Shown here piece by piece: positions 7,668-15,025 of a stretch of DNA of 64,000 nt. The notes beneath the pieces were generated by a model that did no database searches, was not told the DNA's origin, and worked only from the letters and a program-made list of their open reading frames with translations. The position numbers were made by a program, and so were the translations under genes. Each line of letters opens with the position of its first letter. The stretch's first letter is position 1. The stretch is from Anaerolineales bacterium (GTDB lineage Bacteria > Chloroflexota > Anaerolineae > 4572-78 > J111): positions 1 to 64,000 of the forward strand of contig JACKAT010000019.1 of the NCBI GenBank assembly GCA_020634935.1. Direction: 5' to 3'.

Positions 7668-8452
7668 GACGGCTCACCCGCCCGGGTCTCGACGCCCACA
7701 TCCTTGATGGCCTCGGCCAGGGCCTCCTCCAGACTGCCCAAGTACTGCTCCAGGCTCCAGGCCAGCTTACGGCCGGGGGTTTCCAGCTCAACGCCGAACC
7801 CCAGCTCCGGCGCGGTTTCAAACTGCACTTCGAGCTGACGGCCCAACTGCCCCCGGACAGCCGCAGTGAGCGGGTCGCGCCGGTTCGGAGCTATGTCGAA
7901 AGCCGTACGAATCGTTACTTCCGATTCAGGCCCGTCCAGCGAAGCCAGCAGTTTCTGGCGTTCACCGCCGTTCAAACTGCGCAGGCGCTCGATGAAGATG
8001 TCGAGCGTTTGCTGTTCCAGATTGGCGTTGGCCAGGTCGTGCAGGGTGTGGCGAGCGGCCTCGCAGGCCAAATGGCCGGCCCGCCGGTGGAGGTCTTCAA
8101 AAAACAGCTCTTGTTCGCGCCGCACCGATGCCTGCCAGCCGGCGCGAATGTCATCCACTTCGGTGCGGGCCATCGCCAGCAAGGTTTTTCGCTCGGCTTC
8201 AACCTCTTTTCGGGTCTGAGCCAGCATCGCCTCCCGTTGATCGGCCAGCGCCTGGCGCTGCTGCCGGTAGGACTCGGCCTCCTGGCGAGCCGTTTGGCGC
8301 TGCTGCTCGGTTTCCTGCAAGCGCGTCGTAATCAGCGCCTCGCGTTTGTTCATGGCCTCAATTACGCGAGCGTAAAAGAAATGCTTCAACAGGGCAACCA
8401 GCACCAAGAAGTTGATGATTTGGATAACGAAGGTGAACCCGTCAAGATGCAT
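7664..8452 (-). CDS. atpF: N-ATPase Fo b subunit, long form with delta-like tail
   Basis: 262 residues, much longer than usual b (about 160). An N-terminal membrane helix (FVIQIINFLVLVALLKHFFY, about residues 8-27) leads into a long coiled coil to about residue 165, rich in Gln/Arg/Glu (QETEQQRQTARQEAESYRQQ). The C-terminal about 90 residues (from LDGPESEVTIRTAFDIAPNR to YLGSLEEALAEAIKDVG) resemble the C-terminal domain of the delta subunit. That fits the lack of a separate atpH and is known of N-ATPase operons. It anchors the stator between membrane and F1. Confidence 0.9.
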   Translation of the reverse strand: MHLDGFTFVIQIINFLVLVALLKHFFYARVIEAMNKREALITTRLQETEQQRQTARQEAESYRQQRQALADQREAMLAQTRKEVEAERKTLLAMARTEVDDIRAGWQASVRREQELFFEDLHRRAGHLACEAARHTLHDLANANLEQQTLDIFIERLRSLNGGERQKLLASLDGPESEVTIRTAFDIAPNRRDPLTAAVRGQLGRQLEVQFETAPELGFGVELETPGRKLAWSLEQYLGSLEEALAEAIKDVGVETRAGEPS

Positions 8453-8455
8453 CGC

Positions 8456-8734
8456 TTAGCCCCCCGCCAGCGAGATAACCTGGTTCCAAAACGGATTGAA
8501 GAAGATCAAGATCATGGCAATAACGAAACAGTAGATGGTCAGCGACTCGATCATGGCCAGGCCGATGAACAGCGTGCGGGTGATGGTGTTAGCCTCGTCC
8601 GGCTGCTGGGCTATCGCGCTCAGAGCCGCGGCCATGGCCCGGCCTTGAGCCAGGCCGGGGCCAATCGATCCAATCGCAATGGTCAGGCCGGCCAGGATAA
8701 TGGAGGCCATCCCAATAACGCTTATGTCATTCAT
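8456..8734 (-). CDS. atpE: N-ATPase Fo c subunit with Na+-type ligands
   Basis: A 92-residue hairpin proteolipid: helix 1 about residues 8-40, polar loop AQQPDE (42-47), helix 2 about 52-80. The ion-binding residues match the sodium signature in part: Gln30 in GPGLAQGRA, Glu63-Ser64 and Tyr68 in MIESLTIY. These correspond to Gln32, Glu65, Ser66 and Tyr70 of Ilyobacter tartaricus c; the Thr67 position is Leu here with Thr one residue later. This supports Na+ transport but does not prove it. A strong AAGGAG site precedes the ATG. It lies 2 bases after atpB. Confidence 0.93.
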   Translation of the reverse strand: MNDISVIGMASIILAGLTIAIGSIGPGLAQGRAMAAALSAIAQQPDEANTITRTLFIGLAMIESLTIYCFVIAMILIFFNPFWNQVISLAGG

Positions 8735-8736
8735 CG

Positions 8737-9447
8737 TTAAGTTGCTCCTTTCGCAGATTCTGTAGCCGAGCGCTTTTTCTCCTCATGGGCTTGCAGCGCG
8801 GAGGCGATATAGACCGTGGTCAGAATGGCAAAAATATAAGCCTGAATTTGGCCAATCAGCAGTTCCAACAGTTGCATCACCACCGGCACGAATAGCGGCA
8901 CAATCGTGAGCAAGATGGCGACGACGGTGGCGCCGCTCATCACGTTGCCAAATAACCGCACGGCCAGCGCCAGCGTCCGCGATAGCTCGCCTACCACATG
9001 GAATGGCAGCATAAAAGGGGAGGGGTCGAGATAGTGCTTGAAATAGGCGGTCACTCCTTGCTGGGCGATGCCGTAAATCGGGACGGCAAAGAAGACACAC
9101 GTCGCCAGGGCCGCCGTGGTCGATAGCGAGCCGGTCGGTGGGTGAAACCCAGGTACGAGACCGAGCAAGTTCGACACCGAAATAAAGAGAAACAGCGTGC
9201 CAATAAAGGGTAAGTAGGGGTCTACATTGTCGCCGATAATGTCCCGAATTTGGGCTCTGATGGTGGTCAGCACGACCTCGAGCAGGTTTTGCGCACGCGA
9301 CAGGGGTGGTTCGACCGACAGCCGCCGCGTCACCCACCAAGCGCTCAGAACCAGCCCGGCCATCATCAGCCAGGTGTAGAGGATGGTGGCATTCAGGACC
9401 ATCGATTGCCACTGCCAAATAATCACCGAATCGGGACTCAGTTCCAT
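8737..9447 (-). CDS. atpB: N-ATPase Fo a subunit
   Basis: A 236-residue polytopic subunit a, forming the ion half-channels beside the c-ring. The essential stator arginine is Arg164 in LALAVRLFGNVMSG. Further helices include DPYLPFIGTLFLFISVSNLL and the C-terminal LIGQIQAYIFAILTTVYIAS, both standard for the family. The start overlaps atpR by 10 bases, so the genes are translationally coupled. The length is typical. Confidence 0.93.
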   Translation of the reverse strand: MELSPDSVIIWQWQSMVLNATILYTWLMMAGLVLSAWWVTRRLSVEPPLSRAQNLLEVVLTTIRAQIRDIIGDNVDPYLPFIGTLFLFISVSNLLGLVPGFHPPTGSLSTTAALATCVFFAVPIYGIAQQGVTAYFKHYLDPSPFMLPFHVVGELSRTLALAVRLFGNVMSGATVVAILLTIVPLFVPVVMQLLELLIGQIQAYIFAILTTVYIASALQAHEEKKRSATESAKGAT

Positions 9448-9704
9448 AGCAATAGGCCTTTAATCATCAGAAATCCCAAGAGACAGACCAGCAGCCGCTC
9501 CCAATGGCCGCCGGCCACCAGATAGAAGCCCAGCAGCGTTACGCCGATGCGCCCCCCATAGCTAACCAGCAGCAGCGTCACGGGCCGGCGGGTGGTGAGA
9601 AGCTGCTGCACGGTTAGCCACAGCCCGCCAAAATAGAATAAGCCCAGGCCCACGCCGGCCAGCAGGGCCATCCCCAAGGGCAGACTCTCACCCGCGGCGA
9701 TCAT
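9438..9704 (-). CDS. atpR: N-ATPase accessory membrane protein AtpR
   Basis: An 88-residue protein with three predicted transmembrane helices (about residues 8-31, 40-62 and 67-87). A conserved arginine (Arg52, SYGGRIGVTLLGF) lies in the middle helix; in the family this residue is proposed to help c-ring assembly or ion loading. An upstream start would give 107 residues, but the ATG at 9704 has a GGAG site 6 bases ahead and overlaps the end of atpQ by 17 bases. AtpR occurs only in N-type ATPase operons and is diagnostic of the type. Confidence 0.85.
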   Translation of the reverse strand: MIAAGESLPLGMALLAGVGLGLFYFGGLWLTVQQLLTTRRPVTLLLVSYGGRIGVTLLGFYLVAGGHWERLLVCLLGFLMIKGLLLWN

Positions 9705-10041
9705 CTCGGTCTCCGCTTTGGCCAATCTCTCGCTGCTCTTGCGAAACCCAGTGCCAGGCATTCAGGCAGCCCAGCGCTAACCCGATGAGCAGCAGCGTCA
9801 GCGTCCAGGACATTGACCCCGGCCAGGTGGTATCGATCCACATCCCCAGCGCCACGCCGACGAGGGAGGGAATGACCACAGTCCAGCCAATAACGCCGAT
9901 CATCCCCAGCCCGAACCAGATATTGTATTTTTTCTCGCGCCGCGCTTTTACTTTGCGAACTTCGTTAGCGCCCACTTTTTGGATGAGCTGCTTTTGAATT
10001 TTCCACCGTTCATTTTGAGTGGGATCATTAACGCCAGCCAT
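9688..10041 (-). CDS. atpQ: N-ATPase accessory membrane protein AtpQ (AtpI/AtpZ-like)
   Basis: 117 residues: a basic N-terminal part (KKYNIWFGLG preceded by Lys/Arg-rich helix) and two transmembrane helices (about residues 44-69 and 76-99) separated by MWIDTTWPGS. That fits the two-helix AtpQ/URF1 protein found between atpC and atpR in N-ATPase operons; related AtpI/AtpZ proteins assist c-ring assembly and may carry Mg2+. I chose ATG 10041 because GGAGGG sits 7 bases upstream; the longer frame begins with TTG and lacks a ribosome site. Confidence 0.85.
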   Translation of the reverse strand: MAGVNDPTQNERWKIQKQLIQKVGANEVRKVKARREKKYNIWFGLGMIGVIGWTVVIPSLVGVALGMWIDTTWPGSMSWTLTLLLIGLALGCLNAWHWVSQEQREIGQSGDRDDRRG

Positions 10042-10082
10042 CTTGATGTCCCTCCATCGCAACTATTCAGGTGACTATTCCC

Positions 10083-10117
10083 AAGGTGACAGGCACTTTT
10101 CAAGTGCCAGTCACCTT
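10083..10117 (-). promoter_or_regulatory. hairpin overlapping the atpC stop codon
   Basis: Arms AAGGTGACAGGCACTT and AAGTGCCAGTCACCTT pair with one mismatch around a 3-base loop. The stem encodes the last residues of AtpC (KVTGT) and its stop. It resembles the inner GGTGACAGTCACTT palindrome of MITE-1. It could shape mRNA decay between atpC and atpQ; this is inference. Confidence 0.5.
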
Positions 10118-10501
10118 ATTATCCCCCATCGCTATAAACCGTCTGACAAAATCCGCCTCGAGCTTAGCCAAGGCCGAGCGGGCGAATTTCTCTTGGGTGT
10201 CCAACTTCTGAAACTGCTCGACCACCGCCTGCTTCACCAGCCCTAAGTCGGGACCGCGCACGGCGTTGCGGGTCGAGACCTGAACGTTCGGCCCCTGTTT
10301 GACCAATATCCCGCGATCGACGGCCAGGAATTGTTCCACCCCGGACGGCGTTTCAAAATATAACAGGCCCGGCGCTAAGGCCGCCACAAAATCGATATGC
10401 CGGGGCAGCAGGCCAAACGCGCCGTTTTCGGCTTTAGCCACAACTTTGGTGACTTCTTCATTCATAAGCTGTTGGGTCGGCAGCAACACCTTGAGCCTCA
10501 T
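10100..10501 (-). CDS. atpC: N-ATPase F1 epsilon subunit
   Basis: A 133-residue epsilon subunit. The N-terminal beta-sandwich (MRLKVLLPTQQLMNEEVTKV to GILVKQG) has the ENGAFGLLPRHIDFVA motif, the counterpart of the G-x-x-G-I-L-P-x-H-x-x-x-v signature. A two-helix C-terminal domain (about residues 90-125, KQAVVEQFQKLDTQEKFARS) follows. It overlaps the 3' end of atpD by 4 bases. In N-type operons atpC is second, unlike standard operons where it is last. Confidence 0.92.
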   Translation of the reverse strand: MRLKVLLPTQQLMNEEVTKVVAKAENGAFGLLPRHIDFVAALAPGLLYFETPSGVEQFLAVDRGILVKQGPNVQVSTRNAVRGPDLGLVKQAVVEQFQKLDTQEKFARSALAKLEADFVRRFIAMGDNKVTGT

Positions 10502-11907
10502 GGTCGTTTGGCCTCGTCAATCGCGCCGATCATGTACAGCGCCTGTTCCGGGTAGTCGAAGAACTCATCATTCAAAATTCGCTCGCAGCCATCGAGCACT
10601 TGCTCCAAGCTGACGGCCCGGCCGGGATGGCCGGTAAACTGCTCGGTGGTGAAGAAAGGCTGGGTCAGAAATCGCTCCAGGCGGCGAGCGCGATTAACCG
10701 CGCGTTGGTCTTCCTGCGACAGCTCTTCCAAGCCAAGCATGGCGATGATGTCTTTGAGTTCGGCGTACGCGGCCAGCGTTTCGCGAATAGCGCGGGCTAC
10801 GCGGTAATGGCGCTCGCCGACAATGTGAGGCATCAACATTTTCGACTGCGATTGGAGCGGGTCGATGGCCGGGTAGAGCCCCTGGCTGGCTCGCTCGCGG
10901 GACAGGACAATCGAGGCCGAGAAGTGGGTGAAGGTATGGACCACAGCCGGGTCGGTGAAGTCGTCCGCCGGCACGTACATGGCCTGGATCGAGGTAATCG
11001 CGCCCGAAGCGGTGTTGCAAATGCGCTCTTCCAGTTCGGCCAGTTCGGTACCCAGGCTGGGCTGATAGCCCAGCCGCGAGGGCAGTTGCCCCATCAAGCC
11101 CGACACCTCGGCCCCGGCCTGGACGAAGCGAAAGATGTTGTCGATCAGCAGTAAGACATCGCGCCGGGTGTCGTCGCGAAAATATTCGGCCATAGTCAGG
11201 GCGGCGTGGCCCACGCGAAAACGCGCGCCCGGCGGCTCGTTCATCTGGCCGAAAATCATGACCGTATTTTCCAAGACGCCGGCATCGGCCATAGCCTGGT
11301 ACAGCTCTTCCGCCTCGCGGCAGCGTTCGCCAATGCCGCAGAAGAGACTGATCCAATCGTGCCGGCTGACGACGTTGTGGATTAGCTCGGTAATCAGCAC
11401 GGTTTTGCCAACGCCCGCCCCGCCAAACAGGCCGGCCTTGCCGCCTTGCTCCAGCGGGGCTAGCACGTCGATGGCTTTGATGCCGGTTTCAAAGATTTCG
11501 GAGGTGGTGGCTTGTTGGGTGAGCGGCGGCGGCGGCTGATGGATCGACCGCCACGGGCCACCATTCACCGGCGCTTGGCCATCGATGGCTTGGCCGAAGA
11601 CATTGAAGACCCGGCCCAACAAACGCTCGCCAACCGGGACTTCAAGCGGGTGGCCTGTAGCGATGACCTGATCGCCCCGGGCCAAGCCCTGCGTCGGCGT
11701 TAGGGCCATACCGCGAACCGTCTTGGCGCTGAGATGGGTGACGGTTTCGATGACCACGCGCCCACCGTCGCCGGTGCGGAGTTCGCTGTATAGTTCAGGC
11801 AACGGCTCAGGAAAGCAGACATCGATGACGCTGCCCCGAATCGAGCTGATTTTGCCCTGGTTAGCTTGCTTTGAAGCTTTTGATTTATCCACCACGATCA
11901 CCTTCAC
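10498..11907 (-). CDS. atpD: N-ATPase F1 beta subunit (first gene of operon)
   Basis: A 469-residue catalytic beta subunit: Walker A GGAGVGKT at residues 162-169, GERCREAEEL with the catalytic Glu region, Walker B LLLIDNIFRF, and EELSQEDQ in place of the usual DELSEED loop. The initiator appears to be GTG at 11907 with a weak ribosome site; the conserved domain begins at about residue 19 (GKISSIRGSVIDVCF), so several nearby GTG codons could serve. A 54-bp palindromic repeat ends 10 bases upstream, so the native leader may have been altered. The gene leads the D-C-Q-R-B-E-F-A-G operon. Confidence 0.93.
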   Translation of the reverse strand: MKVIVVDKSKASKQANQGKISSIRGSVIDVCFPEPLPELYSELRTGDGGRVVIETVTHLSAKTVRGMALTPTQGLARGDQVIATGHPLEVPVGERLLGRVFNVFGQAIDGQAPVNGGPWRSIHQPPPPLTQQATTSEIFETGIKAIDVLAPLEQGGKAGLFGGAGVGKTVLITELIHNVVSRHDWISLFCGIGERCREAEELYQAMADAGVLENTVMIFGQMNEPPGARFRVGHAALTMAEYFRDDTRRDVLLLIDNIFRFVQAGAEVSGLMGQLPSRLGYQPSLGTELAELEERICNTASGAITSIQAMYVPADDFTDPAVVHTFTHFSASIVLSRERASQGLYPAIDPLQSQSKMLMPHIVGERHYRVARAIRETLAAYAELKDIIAMLGLEELSQEDQRAVNRARRLERFLTQPFFTTEQFTGHPGRAVSLEQVLDGCERILNDEFFDYPEQALYMIGAIDEAKRP

Positions 11908-11916
11908 GCCAACCTA

Positions 11917-11970
11917 AGATTGGTCCAGTTTCTTGACCGAGGTCGTATTACCACCAAACTGGACCAATCT
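11917..11970. repeat. short palindromic repeat with AGATTGGTCCAGTTT ends
   Basis: 54 bp with inverted ends AGATTGGTCCAGTTT and AAACTGGACCAATCT (one mismatch at the inner edge). Its left 42 bases match, in reverse complement, one end of the 98-bp copy at 38905-39002, so this looks like an internally deleted form. It sits right in front of atpD. Confidence 0.65.
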
Positions 11971-11991
11971 GAGAACTGCTACTCTCCCCAA

Positions 11992-12085
11992 CTATGAGTT
12001 TAACCCAAAATCTCGCCTGATGCGCCCGTCATCAGGCGAGATTGTCCACTGAATAGCCAATTAGTCTTTTGCCTGGTCAGGTAAC
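11992..12085 (+). repeat. palindromic repeat pair, copy 2 (direct with 4292-4385)
   Basis: Holds a perfect 14-bp stem: AATCTCGCCTGATG (12009-12022) and CATCAGGCGAGATT (12030-12043) with a 7-base loop. The flanks TATGAGTTTAA and GCCTGGT match copy 1. The 11908-12779 gap otherwise holds only repeats; I see no gene in it. Confidence 0.6.
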
Positions 12086-12543
12086 CTAGCCACAGCACCG
12101 CCCGTAAGCGTGGCATATGGGAGCCTTTCATTTTGGGGGCCAGCTAGAATCACTGAAGACGCTGAGAAAAAACGACATCGCTGAACCGTCGTCTGATGAT
12201 GGCCGGTTCGGTTGAACAATCAGCGGTTTCAGGGCCGTCAGCGGCCTCAGCGATTCGAGATATCGGGTTCGCCCCAAAGTTGAAGCACCTCCCTTTTTCG
12301 CCCGAATAAGGGCCAATTGAGCAGAGACGGTTTGCCCGGCGCTAAATTTGGCCGGGCAACTTCACATTTGGGTACGGGGCGAGGGGGTTGCTCCAGACTG
12401 CCCTGTTACTTTAACCCTCACCTGTTTCAACTTGTCAGCAGTGACTTATGTTCGATTGTCAGGCTGGTACAAGATGTGATAAAATTATTAAAATACGGGA
12501 GTAGGGAGTAGGAGTAAGAAATAGGGCAACGCCCACCCAACTT

Positions 12544-12668
12544 GCCGTCCCCCGAGCACGGGCCTAAAGACCCGTGCTGAGAGAGCGAAGCCCTTTGGGC
12601 TAGGCTTGCGCCATCTGAGGGCGCTTTAGCGTCCTTCGCTCTCTTAGCGCGATGGCTTCAGCCTCGCG
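12544..12668 (+). repeat. 125-bp multi-palindrome repeat, copy 2
   Basis: Reverse-complement partner of 4835-4961, with the same order of four palindromes (GAGCACGGGCCTAAAGACCC first). It is preceded by an unpaired arm of the GGGAGTAGG word repeat at about 12497-12535. Confidence 0.7.
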
Positions 12669-12779
12669 CTTGTTGGTCCGGCGCAACCCGTTTGTTTTCT
12701 TAACTTCATTAGCCCGGCACGCTTTAATTCTCCCCTCCCTCCGCGCGACCCAGGCCGCTACCATAAGACCAAGGCAGCC

Positions 12780-13097
12780 ATGTCCGAGCCAACCGTTTTA
12801 TTCGAACGGCTCCGCCGGAGCCTGCATATTCTCGAACAACGCCGGGCCAAATACGGCCTCGACGCCCCGGCCAGCCTCATCCTCGAAATCGAGGACCACG
12901 AGACCGCCATCGCCCTGACCGGGCAGCTCGCCGCCGGCCAACTAACCGAGACCGCCTGGCGCGAGCAGCTTCGCCCCCTGCTGGGCACCATCGAGGAGCG
13001 CCGCACTACCGAGGCAATCAGGGAAATCAGCGTCCTTATTGAACCCAACCACAACGTTTACTTGGAGCAACACTATTTATGGACTTCACCGCCCTAA
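12780..13097 (+). CDS. small Chloroflexota-type helical protein
   Basis: 105 residues beginning MSEPTVLFERLRRSLHILEQ, with the pattern of a short helical domain (LRRSLHILEQRRAKYGLDAP then LILEIEDHETAIALTG) often seen at the N-terminus of Chloroflexota effector-type or restriction-associated proteins. The function is unknown. The gene overlaps by 19 bases a short remnant of a type I restriction methyltransferase gene (hsdM), so it was probably the leading accessory gene of that lost system. The coding capacity looks intact but the remnant downstream raises the chance that it is no longer used. Confidence 0.6.
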   Translation: MSEPTVLFERLRRSLHILEQRRAKYGLDAPASLILEIEDHETAIALTGQLAAGQLTETAWREQLRPLLGTIEERRTTEAIREISVLIEPNHNVYLEQHYLWTSPP

Positions 13098-13183
13098 AAA
13101 CCAACCTCTGGTAGGCCGCCGACGAGCTGCGGGCCAATTCGCGCTTGCGCTCGCACGAATATTCGGCGCCGGTGCTGGGGTAG
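13079..13183 (+). pseudogene. hsdM N-terminal remnant (type I restriction methyltransferase)
   Basis: Starting from the ATG at 13079, translation gives MDFTALKTNLW, a TAG, then AADELRANSRLRSHEYSA and PVLG followed by another TAG. This is the conserved N-terminus of type I N6-adenine methyltransferase HsdM (LWxAADxLRANSxLxxxEYSxPVLGLIFLR) with one internal stop. The sequence then ends abruptly and runs into low-complexity GAGATTAGAG repeats, so the rest of the gene has been deleted. Confidence 0.7.
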
Positions 13184-13300
13184 GGGAGATAGAGACTGGA
13201 GATTAGAGATTGAGAGATAAGGCGATTAAGACTTAAGGAGTTTGACGTTTAATCCCCTTAAGTGTGCGTTGCAAAGAAGAGGAAAATGGAGAGTCGTTAA

Positions 13301-13861
13301 ATGTCAACAAAATTCCGCAACCCCATCGTTCGGCTTCTATTGTGGGTCGCTCTATTCGCCTTCGTCGCGCTGTGGATCGTACTGCCGGAATTGTTTCCAG
13401 GCAATGCGCCGCTCTACGACGCCATCGAAGCGCGTGACCAAGCTGAAGTACAGCGCTTGTTAGCCGCCGGAGCCGACCCGAACAGTCGCGCTTGCCGGGC
13501 GGGAACAGGCCGATCGGATTGCTCACTCAAACGATATGATGATCCGCCGCTGCTCCTGGCGATCTATCTCAACCAGCCGAGCATTATTCAACTGCTGCTG
13601 GAGGCCGGGGCCGACCCAAATGGGCGCACGCAGCAGGGACAGCCGGCGCTCATTGTCGCCGCCAATGAAGGGAGAACTGAGACTGTCCGGGCATTGCTGG
13701 CGGCGGGCGCCGACGCGCAGGCTGTCAGCACAGCAGACGGCGAGACGCCCCTCCATTACGGTCCCAACGGTCCGGGGGGATGGTATCCAGAGTGGGGCAA
13801 TGGAGACAAGGATTTGGCGCCGGAGATCAGGGCCATGCTGGAGCAGGCCGGCGCTCGATAA
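13301..13861 (+). CDS. membrane-anchored ankyrin-repeat protein
   Basis: 186 residues: an N-terminal transmembrane helix (IVRLLLWVALFAFVALWIVL, about residues 9-28) followed by about four ankyrin repeats. Their signatures are APLYDAIEARDQAEVQRLLA, GADPNSR, PPLLLAIYLNQPSIIQLLLE, AGADPNG and PALIVAANEGRTETVRALLA. The sequence GADAQAVSTADGETPLHYG closes the array. Ankyrin stacks bind proteins; the helix places them outside or at the membrane. The start is ATG 13301 with GGAGAG upstream. The gene stands alone between repeat-rich gaps and the partner is unknown. Confidence 0.8.
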   Translation: MSTKFRNPIVRLLLWVALFAFVALWIVLPELFPGNAPLYDAIEARDQAEVQRLLAAGADPNSRACRAGTGRSDCSLKRYDDPPLLLAIYLNQPSIIQLLLEAGADPNGRTQQGQPALIVAANEGRTETVRALLAAGADAQAVSTADGETPLHYGPNGPGGWYPEWGNGDKDLAPEIRAMLEQAGAR

Positions 13862-14022
13862 TCGCTTCCGTTGCCGTGATTGTTTGACCGGGGGAACGTG
13901 TGTTAAAATTTCACCCGAGGCAAGGAGGCAATCTACGGCTAAGCCGGAGACGTTTGATTTGGATGAGAAGAATGAGGAATTAGAGACGTTTGAGTTGTTG
14001 CTTTAGCTGACAACGGTATTGA

Positions 14023-14093
14023 GAACAGGATGCGCAGGATTAGCGGATCGAGGTTAAAAGCACTCTCCATTCGTTAATCCTGCGCATCTGTGT
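14023..14093. repeat. word hairpin (AACAGGATGCGCAGGATTA)
   Basis: Left arm 14023-14041 and right arm 14074-14093 (TTAATCCTGCGCATCTGTGTT) pair imperfectly around a 32-base loop. It belongs to the class of locus-specific word hairpins found at about ten sites in the window. Confidence 0.5.
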
Positions 14094-14128
14094 TTTATCT
14101 ATGTGGAGTTAGAGATTGGAGTTGGTGA

Positions 14129-14602
14129 TTGAGCAAGATAAGCTGGATTGAGGGGCTTGGCTTCGTTTCAACGGGCTTGTTTGTGCTGCTGGGACTGCTC
14201 ATTGTTTGGTTGACCGGCCAATCAACCCACCTGTCTTGCGTACGCCTCACTCCGACTACGGCCAACTGCCTGCTCCAACGTCAATTTCTGGGCGTCATTC
14301 CAGCCGGACAGCGAGACATCGCCAATGTGTCCGAGGTTGAACTTCAAGAAGATTGTTTTGATGGCTGCACCTACTGGGTTGAGCTGCTGGCCGAGGAGGA
14401 GCGGGTCAGCCTCACCCGCTTTGCCACCTACAGCCGGCGGCGAGCCCAATTTGACCAGCAATCGCTAGCTCAATATCTGGTTGACCACCCGGTAACGACC
14501 TTTCAACATACCAGCCCGCCGGAGTGGATCGGCTTTGCGGCCGGTCTCTTCTTAGCGGTATTTGGCAGCGTCCTCCTGTGGTGGTTCAGCAGACGTCGTT
14601 AA
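14129..14602 (+). CDS. two-helix membrane protein of unknown function
   Basis: A 157-residue frame from a TTG. The N-terminal helix (FVSTGLFVLLGLLIVWLTG, about residues 12-30) and C-terminal helix (WIGFAAGLFLAVFGSVLLWW, about 133-152) flank an outer or inner domain of about 100 residues containing CFDGC and an earlier Cys pair (LSCVRL, NCLLQR). I do not recognise a family. The start is uncertain, since no strong ribosome site precedes the TTG and no in-frame ATG lies near it. The downstream gap to 14772 holds a word hairpin (14635-14705). Confidence 0.5.
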   Translation: MSKISWIEGLGFVSTGLFVLLGLLIVWLTGQSTHLSCVRLTPTTANCLLQRQFLGVIPAGQRDIANVSEVELQEDCFDGCTYWVELLAEEERVSLTRFATYSRRRAQFDQQSLAQYLVDHPVTTFQHTSPPEWIGFAAGLFLAVFGSVLLWWFSRRR

Positions 14603-14634
14603 CAACTAAGAGACTGCTTTAAAAGCCTGCAAGG

Positions 14635-14705
14635 GTCCACAGATAGCCACAGATATGATCAAAATTGAGATAAAAATCTGGGAATATCAGGGTAAATCTG
14701 TGGAC
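14635..14705. repeat. word hairpin (CCACAGATAGCCACAGAT)
   Basis: Left arm words CCACAGAT are repeated; right arm is AAATCTGTGGAC. It is of the same type as 26932-27000, which uses nearly the same word. Confidence 0.45.
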
Positions 14706-14772
14706 AACTCTATAATCCCCACTTCTAAAACAGTTTCTACCAGAATCGATTATCAGCAGACAGTAAGGCGCT

Positions 14773-14931
14773 CTAGCCGATAATCTTCGCCAACTGCTTC
14801 TTGAAACTTTTCCACACAGATGCCTTGTCTTCCACGGCAGCCTGCTGGGCTAACTGCTCTTGCTCCCACTTGCGCAGGCGATCTTTGTGCTGCTCTTTGC
14901 TCACCGCTATAAAGCTTTCCGGGTTAAACAT
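14773..14931 (-). CDS. 52-residue small charged protein
   Basis: Short reading frame on the minus strand: starts MFNPESFIAVSKEQHKDRLR and ends with SFKKQLAKIIG. GGAGG lies 5 bases before the ATG, which is the strongest sign that it is real. The product is helical, with a QEQLAQQAAVEDK middle. The family is unknown to me; small proteins with MFNPE-type starts of this size occur in related genomes. It is transcribed away from the BTAD regulator gene. Confidence 0.6.
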   Translation of the reverse strand: MFNPESFIAVSKEQHKDRLRKWEQEQLAQQAAVEDKASVWKSFKKQLAKIIG

Positions 14932-15025
14932 AGTTTCCTCCATTCCGGCTTAAAGCCTATTTACACTCAGTTTAACCGCTCACCATCCCATAACCGTCGC
15001 AAAAAGCGTCGCACTGGATAATGAA

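Noticed and set aside
12128..12918. Several short frames between atpD and the 12780 gene
   Set aside because: They lie on palindromic repeats, lack ribosome sites and resemble no family.
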